A DNA stretch of 34,366 nt from Streptomyces sp. CC228A. GTDB taxonomy: Bacteria; Actinomycetota; Actinomycetes; Streptomycetales; Streptomycetaceae. The stretch is taken from the NCBI RefSeq assembly GCF_021390935.1, contig NZ_JAJPUI010000019.1, positions 1 to 34,366 of the forward strand. Direction: 5' to 3'. Below are positions 25,310 through 34,366 of the stretch, in pieces. The notes beneath the pieces are model-generated. The model saw only the letters and a program-made list of their open reading frames with translations, was not told the DNA's origin and did not search any database. Within the stretch, counting starts at the first letter, position 1. Every line of letters begins with the position of its first letter. The translations under genes and the position numbers were made by a program.

Positions 25310-25901
25310 CCGCCTGCGTGGCCTGAGGGTCGGGGGCACCGCCCGGGCGCCGCGGGGCCGCCGGTACGGAGGCCCCGGCCCCGTCCTCCGTGCCGCTCCC
25401 CTGACGGTCGCGTGGACGTCCCCGGCCAGGGTAGTCGGCATCCGCGCCGCCGGGCAGGCGCCCCACGACGGGCGACGTCCGACCCACGGGGCAGGTGCGG
25501 CCACGGGAACAGGCGGCGGGCAGGCGCCTCGGCGCGGGGCTGCCGGGGGCCGCGCCGACCAACGACCGTCCCCGGCGGTGCAGGGCCGCGCCGACCGGCG
25601 GCCGTCCCCGGCGTACGGCATGCCGCGCCGACCGGCGGCCGTCCCGCTCAGGGGCAGGGCCGCGCCGCCCGGCAACCGGCCCAGGGCAGTGCAGGGCCGC
25701 GCCGCCCGATGACCGTCCCGCTCAAGTACAGGACCCGCCGACCGGCGGCCGGTCGGTGGACCGCCGAGGCCGACACCGCACGGGGGCCGTGCAGAGGACC
25801 GCCCGGCCGATGCCGCCCCGCGGGGCCCGCCTCGGGGACGGCCGCGTGCCCGCGGCGGCGCAGCGCAGCGGGCGGGCGCAGCAGGCGGGGCGGCGCTCGG
25901 G
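25310..25901. other. Intergenic region dominated by a minisatellite
   Basis: About 600 bases between the lacI-type control region and the end of the UvrA-like gene. The middle is a 36-37 bp tandem array. The flanks (25310-25549 and 25770-25901) are GC-rich with no gene that I can support. Confidence 0.5.
25550..25770. repeat. 36-37 bp tandem repeat, about six copies
   Basis: Units begin CCGCGCCGACC or CCGCGCCGCCC at 25550, 25586, 25623, 25660 and 25697, with a degraded sixth near 25734. Most contain GACCGTCCC or GGCCGTCCC around position 15-23. Copies differ by substitutions in the second half. The period is nearly constant and there are no unique spacers. Confidence 0.85.
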
Positions 25902-28289
<2,388 letters not shown>

Positions 28290-28321
28290 GCTGCTCGGTC
28301 TCTCCCTCTGCTGTCGGCGCA

Positions 28322-28349
28322 CCGCCCGCGGCGGGGCTGCCGCGGGCGG
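28322..28349 (-). promoter_or_regulatory. 11-bp hairpin in the leader of the UvrA-like gene
   Basis: CCGCCCGCGGC (28322-28332) pairs perfectly with GCCGCGGGCGG (28339-28349) around a six-base loop. It fills the 117-base gap between the VOC stop and the UvrA-like start. It may terminate part of the upstream transcript or stabilise the downstream one. Confidence 0.5.
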
Positions 28350-28406
28350 GCGGTGGGCCCGGTGGTCGTTCCGGTCGGTGCGGCGGGCGTCGCCCGGCGC
28401 TCGGTG

Positions 28407-28823
28407 TCAGCCGTCCTTGCGCTGGATGAAGCGGACCATGTTTCCCGCGGGGTCGCGGAACGCGCAGTCGCGGACCCCGTACGGCTGGTCGACGGGCTCC
28501 TGGAGGACCTCGCCGCCCGCGGCGCGGATCCGTTCGAACGCGGCGTCCACGTCGTCGGTGGAGAAGTTCACCCCCCGCAGCAGCCCCTTGGCCAGCAGCT
28601 CGGCCATGGCCCGGCGGTCGGCGGGCGAGGCGTGCGGGTCCGCGAGCGGCGGTTCGAGGACGATCTCCGTGTCGGGCTGGGACGGCGCGCCGACGGTCAC
28701 CCAGCGCATCCCCTCGAAGCCCACGTCGTTGCGGACCTCCAGGCCGAGGGCGTCGCGGTAGAAGCCGAGCGCCGTGTCGTGGTCGTCGACGGCGATGAAG
28801 CACTGCTTCAAGGTGATGTCCAT
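28407..28823 (-). CDS. VOC-superfamily (glyoxalase/bleomycin-resistance fold) protein
   Basis: 138 residues, the size of a two-module VOC protein that binds a small molecule or metal. Core motifs are TLKQCFIAVDDHDTALGFYR, LGLEVRNDVGFEGMRWVTVG and YGVRDCAFRDPAGNMVRFIQ. VOC members include dioxygenases, fosfomycin-modifying enzymes and antibiotic-binding proteins; which one this is cannot be told. ATG 28823 lies ten bases after the stop of the AraC-type gene, so the two form an operon; GTG 28832 is an alternative start. The first module keeps a glutamate (TEIVLEPP) of the type that often binds metal. Confidence 0.85.
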   Translation of the reverse strand: MDITLKQCFIAVDDHDTALGFYRDALGLEVRNDVGFEGMRWVTVGAPSQPDTEIVLEPPLADPHASPADRRAMAELLAKGLLRGVNFSTDDVDAAFERIRAAGGEVLQEPVDQPYGVRDCAFRDPAGNMVRFIQRKDG

Positions 28824-28833
28824 GTGGATCACG

Positions 28834-29253
28834 CTACGGCGGGTCGGCGCGCCGCGCTTCTCCGTTTCTGACGGGTCGCGTGCGGATCTTGGCGACGCAG
28901 GGCGGGACGGCCGCGCCGTCGTCGTGGCGGCGGGCCCGGTAGGCGCTCGGGCTCTCCCCCACCAGCTCGGTGAAGCGCGAGCTGAACGAGCCGAGCGAGG
29001 TGCACCCCACCGCGAAGCAGACCTCCGTCACCGACAGGTCGCCGCGCCGCAGCAGCGCCTTGGCCCGCTCGATCCTCCGGGTCATCAGGTAGCTGTACGG
29101 GGTCTCGCCGTAGGCGGCGCGGAAGCTGCGCGAGAAGTGGCCGGCCGACATGTGCGCCGCCCTGGCCATCGCCGGCACGTCGAGCGGCTCGGCGTAGTCG
29201 CGGTCCATCATGTCGCGGGCCCGGCGGAGCCGAACCAGGTCCGAGAACTCCAT
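28834..29253 (-). CDS. AraC-family transcriptional regulator, DNA-binding domain only
   Basis: 139 residues made almost wholly of the double helix-turn-helix domain (about 8-105). It reads ARDMMDRDYAEPLDVPAMAR, HMSAGHFSRSFRAAYGETP and VCFAVGCTSLGSFSSRFTEL. There is no N-terminal sensor, so it may respond through another protein or by abundance, like the SoxS/MarA group. A basic tail of about 30 residues follows. It is ten bases upstream of the VOC gene, and both lead into the UvrA-like gene, suggesting it controls this unit. Only 49 bases separate it from the upstream PucR gene. Confidence 0.9.
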   Translation of the reverse strand: MEFSDLVRLRRARDMMDRDYAEPLDVPAMARAAHMSAGHFSRSFRAAYGETPYSYLMTRRIERAKALLRRGDLSVTEVCFAVGCTSLGSFSSRFTELVGESPSAYRARRHDDGAAVPPCVAKIRTRPVRNGEARRADPP

Positions 29254-29302
29254 CCGATCATCATGGCACGTCCCGGCCGCGGTTCCCCGGCCTCGGGCGG
29301 CC

Positions 29303-30363
29303 TCAGAGCTCCCGGCCGGGCCAGTCCAGCAGGCGGGCGCCGATGACCGCGGTCTGCAGGGTGTAGCGGTGCATGGGGTCGGAGGGGTTCGACCCGGTGA
29401 GCCGGTGGATGCGGTCCAGGCGGTAGGTCAGGGCGCGCACGCTGAGGCTGAGGCGGCGGGCCGCCTCGGCGGCGTTGCAGCCGGAGTCGAAGTACGCGGT
29501 GAGCGTGTCGAGGAGGGGGCGGGCGCCGCCCCTGGCCTGCTCCAGGGGGCCCAGCGCGCTGCGCACCAGGTCGGCCATGGCCTGGCGGTCCCGGGTGAGC
29601 ACCGGGAAGACCAGCAGGTCGGCGGCGTGCAGCACCGGGTCGTCGAGGTTCATCCGCTCGGCCAGGTCGAGGGCGTTGAGGGCTTCCTCGTACGAGTGGA
29701 CGACGCCTCCGGCCCCCGGGTGGGGGCGGCCGATGGCGACGCGGCCGCCGTCCGTGGCGGCGTGCGCCTGCTTGGCGAAGAAGACGAGGACGTCGTCCTG
29801 GTCGCCGGGCGCCACGCACACGAGGCGGCCGCCCTTGGTGGTGAAGAGGATGCGCCGGTCCCCGAAGCGGCCCAGCAGGGCCTGCTCGACCCGGCGGGAC
29901 ACGGAGCCCGCCTCGTGGTGCTCGGTGCGGGCGTCGGCGACGGCGACGGCGTGGGCGCGGGACAGGCGCAGCCCGAAGCGCTCGGCCCGCTCGGCCAGCC
30001 GCCCCAGGTCGCTGCGCCCGTACAGCAGGTCGTCGATGAACTCGCGGCGCGCCGCCTCCTCCTGGCGGACGGCGAGCCGCTGGGCCCGCTCGTACCCTTC
30101 CGCGAACGCGTCGATGGCCTGCTCGACGGCGGCGAGCACGCTGTCGGCGGCGGCGTTCGCCGCCACGCCTCCCGGGTGGCCGCGAGGTGCATGCCGACGA
30201 GGGCGCGCAGGCCGTGGCCGTCCTCGGCGGCCCGCTCGCCCAGGGCGCGGCGGACCTTCAGCTCCCCGCGGTTGAGGCGGCGCCCCGTGGCGGAGACCTC
30301 CGCCAGGAGGGCCGCGTAGCCCTCCAGGTACTCGCCGGCCGTGTCCCTGTCCCGCGCCGCCAC
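29303..30363 (-). CDS. PucR/CdaR-family transcriptional regulator, one frameshift
   Basis: About 353 residues after repair. GTG 30363 is preceded by GGGGGGAG. The N-terminal part reads EYLEGYAALLAEVSATGRRL and LGERAAEDGHGLRALVGMHL. Near 30168 the frame must change once, in a G/C run, to continue as ADSVLAAVEQAIDAFAEGYE. The middle GGDEF-like fold region is followed by the C-terminal helix-turn-helix typical of PucR: DTLTAYFDSGCNAAEAARRL and LSVRALTYRLDRIHRLTGSN. Members regulate purine, sugar-diacid or amino-acid use; the target here is unknown. The divergent PAS-phosphatase gene starts about 120 bases away, so the two may share a control region. Confidence 0.85.
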
Positions 30364-30485
30364 GCTGCTCCCCCCGAGTGGTGTCCCGGACCCCCGCCGT
30401 CCTGTCGACGTGGTCGCCGTGGGTAAGGGTACGGCCCGGTGGACACGGGGCGATCCCCTGGCGTTCGCCCGGTGCGGGCTCGACA

Positions 30486-32430
30486 ATGAGGGTGATGACG
30501 GACAACCGTGAGCATGACGGACAGTCCGGGCCGCGCGGTGGGGAGATCGGTCCGACCGAGCGGCTCGCCATGAACAGGACCGGCAGTTTCGACTGGGACC
30601 TCGACGCGGGCAGCATCGACGTCGACACGGCCGGTCTGCTCGTGTTCGGGCAGGAGCCGGGCGGGTTCGACGGGCGGCCCGGCACGCTCGTGCACCGCCT
30701 GGACCAGCAGGAGCGGGCACGGCTGGAGGGTGTGGTCCGGGAGGCGCTGAAGAGCGGCCGCTCCTCGTACGCCGCGCACTTCCGGCTGGAGCGGGACGAC
30801 GCCTCCGAGCAGTGGACGCACGTCCAGGCGCGCATCCTGCGGGGCGGGGACGGCAGGGCGCACCGGATCGTCGGCATCGTCCGGGACGCGACCTCCGAGG
30901 TGACGCACTCGGAGTTCGTGATGGAGCTGGAGCGGCGGCGGCGGCGCCAGACGGACATGGTGGAGCGGTCCACGCACGCCATGTCGCGGGCCGTGACCGT
31001 CGACGATGTGACGGCGGCGCTGACCGGCCCGGGAGGTCTGGCGCGGCTGGGGGCGGACGGGCTGGCGCTGGGCCTGGTGGAGAACGGCTCGCTGAACATC
31101 ATCGCGTTGAGCGGTGACTCGCTGGAGGTGCTGGACGACCTGCGGCTGCGGCGGCTGGAGAGCGGGCTGCCGCTGCACGAGGCGGTGCTGAGCGGGCGGC
31201 CGCTGTTCACCAGTGCGTTCCAGGAGCTGGTCAAGGGCTATCCGCAACTCGCGCCGTACGCGGGGCGGCTGCCGTTTCGCGCGGCCGCCTATCTGCCGCT
31301 GGTGGCGCAGGCGCGCACGCTGGGCGGGATGGTGCTGTTCTACCGGCGGCCCACCGCGTTCAGCGCCGACGAGCGGAACCTCGCGCTCGGTCTGGCGGCG
31401 ATCGTGGCGCAGTCGCTGCAGCGGGCGATCCTCTTCGACGAGGAGCGGGAGCTGGCCACGGACCTGCAGGCGACAATGCTGCCGCGGCGGATCCCGGCCA
31501 TCGAGGGCGGTGAGATCGCGGTGCGCTACCACTCGGCGTGGAGCGGCCGCCAGGTCGGCGGCGACTGGTACGACGTGGTGCCGCTGCCGAAGGGGCGGGT
31601 CGGGATCGTGGTGGGCGACGTGGAGGGACACGACACGCACGCGGCGGCGATCATGGGGCAGCTGCGGATCGCGCTGCGGGCGTACGCCGGGGAGGGGCAC
31701 GCCCCGTCGACGGTGCTGGCGCGGGCCTCGCGGTTCCTGGCGGAGCTGGACACGGAGCGGTTCGCGACGTGCACGTACGCAGAGGTCGACCTGGCGACCG
31801 GGACGGCGCGCGCGGTACGGGCGGGGCATCTGGGGCCGCTGATCCGGCACACGGACGGCCGGGTCGGGGTGCCGAAGGTCCGCGGCGGGCTGCCGCTGGG
31901 CGTCGCGTCGGTGTTCGGGGACGAGGAGTATCCCGAGACCCGGCTCGACCTGGTGCCCGGGGAGACGCTGGTGATGTGCACGGACGGGCTGGTGGAGGAG
32001 CCGGGCACGGACATCGGGCAGGGCATGGACGCCCTGGCGGAGGCGGTGGCCGCGGGCCCGCCGGGTGCGGAGGCACTCGCCGACCACCTGTCGCGGCGGT
32101 TCTGGGAGCGGTGGGGCGCGGGGGACGACGTGGCGCTGCTGGTGCTGCGGCGCAGCCCGGACCCGGGGACGTCGCGGGCGCCGCGCATCCACCAGTACAT
32201 CCACCAGGCCGACCCGCAGGGCCTGTCGGAGGCGCGGTCGGTGGTGCGGCGGGCGCTGCGCGACTGGGGGATGCGGGAGTGGGCGGACGACGCGGAGCTG
32301 CTGACCGGTGAGCTGCTGGGGAACGTGCTGCTGCACACCGAGGGCGGTGCGGTGCTCACACTGGAGGTGCTGCCGGAGCCGGTGCGGCGGGTCCGGCTGG
32401 CGGTGCAGGACCGTTCCAGCGCGTGGCCCA
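30486..32430 (+). CDS. PAS-GAF-SpoIIE phosphatase with truncated HATPase domain
   Basis: A signalling protein combining a PP2C phosphatase with an anti-sigma-type kinase domain. PAS (about 20-135): SFDWDLDAGSIDVDTAGLLV. GAF (about 150-310): AMSRAVTVDDVTAALTGPGG. SpoIIE (about 320-545) with intact metal motifs: GRQVGGDWYDV, IVVGDVEGHDTHAAAIMG, MCTDGLVEEPG and GAGDDVALLVL. HATPase (about 570 on): ARSVVRRALRDWGM and the N-box LLTGELLGNVLLHT, then LAVQDRSSAW. Homology stops at about 32428, before the G-boxes that hold ATP. The frame stays open to 32825 through unrelated sequence. ATG 30486 or 30495 could start it; GAGGG lies too near the second. The ATPase half is probably dead unless the junction is an assembly fault. 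Confidence 0.87.
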
Positions 32431-32693
32431 GGCGATGCCGTTGTCGGGGAAGGGTTGGGAGAGCGTGCAGCCGCTGCGGCCGCGACGGCGTGGAGGTAGC
32501 CCACCTGGAGGGTCTCCATGCAGGCGGTGGGGGCGAGCGCGCCGCGCGCGAACGGGGCGTGGGGGCCGGTGGGGCGGGTGCGGCCGCGGGGTGCGGCCGG
32601 TTGCCGTGGTGGGCGGGACGTGGGGGTGGCGGGGTGTTCCCGGGCTCGGGAGCCTCCCGGGTCTGCGGGGTCGGGGTACGCCGCGAGCGCCAT
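32428..32693 (-). pseudogene. DUF4365-type protein, N-terminal remnant
   Basis: ATG 32693 opens a Pro-rich leader ending RGALAPTAC, followed by METLQVGYLHAVAAAA. After one missing base near 32468 it continues GCTLSQPFPDNGIAW. This is the conserved start of the DUF4365 proteins I recall from Streptomyces (function unknown, nuclease-like fold suspected). Homology ends at about 32428, where the family should run on for well over 100 residues. Instead the sequence meets the convergent phosphatase/HATPase gene, which is also cut there. The match rests on memory of the family, not on an alignment. Confidence 0.6.
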
Positions 32694-32844
32694 GGCTCTT
32701 CGTGCCTTCCGGGCTGGCCGAGCGTCAGGTGCGTTGTCTTTCACGGTTGTTGTGACCGGACGGCGTACGGGGCAAACGGTCCGGGTATCACCGGTTCGGC
32801 AGGGGATCGGTCCATCTGCCGGTGATGTGCGAGGAGTTCGGGCT
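32694..32844. other. Intergenic region upstream of the exonuclease gene
   Basis: About 150 bases between the divergent DUF4365 remnant and the exonuclease start. It is locally less GC-rich (TTGTCTTTCACGGTTGTTGT near 32733), as expected for a promoter region. I could not settle on a -35/-10 pair. Confidence 0.4.
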
Positions 32845-33569
32845 ATGGCGCACTGGTACGAGGGTCCTCTGGCCGCGTTCGACACGGAGACGACGGGTGT
32901 GGACGTCGAGCGGGACCGGATCGTCTCGGCGGCGGTGGTGGTGCAGGACGCGCCGGGCGGACGGCTGCGGGCGACGCGGTGGCTGGTGAACCCGGGTGTC
33001 CCGGTGCCCGCCGCGGCGACGGCGGTGCACGGCCTGACGGACGGCCATCTGCAGCGGTTCGGGCGGTGGCGGCGCCGGTGATGGAGGAGATAGCGCGGCT
33101 GCTGGTGGAGCAGTGCGCGGCGGGGCGGCCGCTGGTGGTGATGAACGCGCCGTTCGATCTGACGCTGCTGGACCGGGAGTTGCGGCGGCACCGGGCGTCG
33201 TCGCTGGCGCGGTACCTGCAGAACGTGTCGCTGTGCGTGCTGGATCCGCGGGTGCTGGACAAGCACCTGGACCGGTACCGCAAGGGGCGCCGCACGCTGA
33301 CGGACCTGTGCGCGCTACGAGGTGGTGCTGGACAGGGCCCATGACGCGGCGCAGGACGCCGCGGCCGCGCTGGAGGTCGTACGGGCGGTGGGGCGGCGGT
33401 TCGCGAGCGGCTCGCGGAGCTGTCGGTGGCGGAGCTGCACGCCCGGCAGGCGGTCTGGCACGCGGCGCAGGCGCGGGGGCTGCAGGCGTGGTTCGCGCGG
33501 AACGGCTCGGAGGAGGCGGTGGATCCGGCATGGCCGCTGCGGCCCGAGCAGTCGGCGGCGGCCGCGTGA
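32845..33569 (+). CDS. DEDDh 3'-5' exonuclease (DnaQ-like), frameshifted
   Basis: Degrades DNA or RNA from the 3' end; relatives include the epsilon proofreading subunit and stand-alone exonucleases. ATG 32845 follows GAGGAG at eight bases. Exo I is AAFDTETTGVD with metal ligands Asp13 and Glu15. The next conserved piece is NAPFDLTLLDREL (Exo II). The H-x4-D motif (Exo III) is in DRAHDAAQDAAAAL. The C-terminus reads LAELSVAELHARQAVWHAA and ends WPLRPEQSAAAA. At least three frame changes (near 33062, 33315 and 33410) are needed to join these, each consistent with one lost base, giving about 242 residues, the usual size in Streptomyces. All catalytic residues survive, which argues for sequence error rather than decay. 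Confidence 0.82.
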
Positions 33570-33615
33570 TCGCGTGCCGGTGCCGGTAGTCCGCGCGGTA
33601 CGGGCCGGGAACGGC

Positions 33616-33651
33616 GGAAGGCCGACCCGCTGCAACGAGGGCCGGCCTTCC
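33616..33651. terminator. Strong terminator between exonuclease and tRNA-Val
   Basis: GGAAGGCCGACCC (33616-33628) pairs with GGGCCGGCCTTCC (33639-33651) with one A-C mismatch and a ten-base loop. It lies just beyond the tRNA 3' end on the minus strand and 46 bases after the exonuclease stop, so it serves both. Confidence 0.8.
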
Positions 33652-33657
33652 GGTCGG

Positions 33658-33729
33658 TGGGCGATACTGGGATCGAACCAGTGACCTCTTCGGTGTGAAC
33701 GAAGCGCTCTCCCGCTGAGCTAATCGCCC
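33658..33729 (-). tRNA. tRNA-Val (anticodon CAC)
   Basis: Complete 72-base cloverleaf on the minus strand. Acceptor GGGCGAT pairs with ATCGCCC; the D-stem is GCTC/GAGC; the anticodon stem CTTCG/CGAAG holds the loop TTCACAC with anticodon CAC; the T-arm is ACTGG-TTCGATC-CCAGT; the discriminator is A. The CCA end is not encoded (CCG follows). It reads GUG codons, which are common in high-GC genomes. Confidence 0.96.
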
Positions 33730-33768
33730 GGGAACGCAGTGAACCATACAGGTCCCGGGCGGCTTCGA

Positions 33769-34239
33769 TCAAACCGCGCGGAGGCGGGCGGCGAGGCCCC
33801 GCCGGCGCCGCGCATCATCCAGGCGTGGTTGGCCCGGAAGACGAGCCGCCCGGGGAGCGCCAGACGGCGGAGCAGGGCGCGGGCGTGGACGTCCTGTTCG
33901 TAGACGGCGCGGGTGCGGTTTCCGCGGCGGGGTGAGCGTCCAGCGGGCCCGGCCTTCGAGGTCGCCGGTGAGGGCTGCTTCGAGGATGCGCGCCTGGCCC
34001 TCGACGCGGCGCTCGACCAGGGTCAGGTGCACGGTGAGGGTGTAGGGCAGGAGGAGCGGACGCGGGCGGTGGCGGTGTCGCCGTGGACGGCCACGTCGCG
34101 GACGGAGGGCCACCACCGGGGTAGTCCCCGGGGACGGCGAGGACGGCCAGACGGTGCGGAAGCGGTAGTGAAACCGGTCGGCATGCGTCGGGAATACCGC
34201 CGGGCGAGCGTACTCACGGAACTGAGTAGCCGCGCGCAT
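33769..34239 (-). pseudogene. SRPBCC (START/polyketide-cyclase fold) family protein, frameshifted
   Basis: A small lipid- or metabolite-binding fold. Pieces in order across frames: ATG 34239 leading to HYRFRTVWP; then, with about nine residues of the usual sequence apparently missing, DYPRWWPSVRDVAVHGDTA; then PYTLTVHLTLVERR, RILEAALTGDLEGRARWTLT, LVFRANHAWMMR and the end GLAARLRAV. The motifs WWP and RANHAWMMR are what I recall from a conserved Streptomyces SRPBCC group. Four or more frame changes are needed. The gene ends 40 bases before the tRNA on the same strand. Ligand unknown. Confidence 0.6.
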
Positions 34240-34262
34240 GGCCCAACCGTGACGGGGCCCAC

Positions 34263-34366
34263 GCCTGTGGACGGCCTTCCTTCGCAGCCGGGGGCTGGGC
34301 ATATCGATCGCCGAACTGGCCCGCCTGAACGCCCGCCGCTCCTGGCTGCTGGCGCGCCGCACGTGG
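34263..34366 (+). other. Window end, possible partial coding frame
   Basis: One plus-strand frame reads RSRGLGISIAELARLNARRS to the window edge with good third-position GC bias. It could be part of a gene continuing outside. No start with a ribosome site is seen and I do not recognise it. Confidence 0.2.

Noticed and set aside
25550..25770. CRISPR array
   Set aside because: Period of 36-37 bp is suggestive, but units are contiguous imperfect repeats with no unique spacers and no cas genes are near.
29973..29985. Operator-like CCGAAGCGCTCGG inside the PucR gene
   Set aside because: It lies within coding sequence, matches only the central part, and is expected by chance in high-GC codons.
33690..33706. 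GAAGCGCT operator half within the tRNA
   Set aside because: It is the conserved anticodon-arm and D-arm sequence of tRNA-Val.
33658..33729. tRNA-Val as an integration site of a mobile element
   Set aside because: No integrase, excisionase or duplicated tRNA 3' end is visible nearby.

Overview
The window looks like chromosomal DNA of a Streptomyces-type actinomycete. It is very GC-rich with strong G/C bias at third codon positions and uses many GTG starts. It carries a SigE-family ECF sigma factor, SpoIIE-type phosphatases, a DUF6480-like small membrane protein and a CUT1 sugar transporter without its own ATPase. Many otherwise conserved genes are split by apparent one-base losses, usually inside G/C runs. 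They cluster at about 0.1-2.5 kb, 11.9-12.3 kb, 16.9 kb, 21.0-21.6 kb, 30.2 kb and 32.4-34.2 kb. I read most of them as sequence errors or a degraded draft rather than real gene death, and I annotate the reconstructed genes.

Layout. 0.1-3.6 kb (minus): a broken GNAT acetyltransferase, then an MMPL/RND-type transporter lacking its N-terminus and abutting a Ser/Thr protein kinase. 3.6-5.4 kb: repeat-rich spacer DNA with one DUF6480-like gene. 5.47 kb: a 27-residue one-helix ORF resembling the small ORF I recall ahead of Streptomyces kdp operons, but with no kdp genes after it. 5.6-8.6 kb (minus): a small conserved hypothetical protein, a translationally coupled SigE-family sigma factor and membrane protein, and an IclR regulator. 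9.0-11.2 kb (minus): a GAF/PAS/GAF-SpoIIE phosphatase.

11.7-25.2 kb is the main story: a self-contained carbohydrate-utilisation locus that I interpret as a xyloglucan (or related fucosylated/galactosylated beta-glucan) system. A GH3 enzyme is divergent from a six-gene run: lipoprotein binding protein, two CUT1 permeases, GH42 beta-galactosidase, GH95 alpha-fucosidase/L-galactosidase and secreted GH12 endoglucanase. A convergent LacI-family regulator closes the locus. The palindrome TCGAAGCGCTTCGA occurs at the GH3, binding-protein and lacI promoters, so these genes form one self-regulated regulon. In the model GH12 cuts the polymer outside, the ABC system imports oligosaccharides, and GH95, GH42 and GH3 trim fucose, galactose and glucose inside. 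The ATPase (a shared MsiK type) and an alpha-xylosidase must be encoded elsewhere.

25.2-30.4 kb (minus): a 36-37 bp minisatellite, then a UvrA2/DrrC-like ABC protein, a VOC protein and an AraC regulator that look like one stress or drug-response unit, then a PucR regulator. 30.5-32.4 kb (plus): a PAS-GAF-SpoIIE-HATPase protein cut off inside its ATPase domain, exactly where a convergent DUF4365 remnant is also cut off. 32.8-34.2 kb: a frameshifted DEDDh 3'-5' exonuclease, tRNA-Val(CAC) with a strong terminator, and a broken SRPBCC-family gene.
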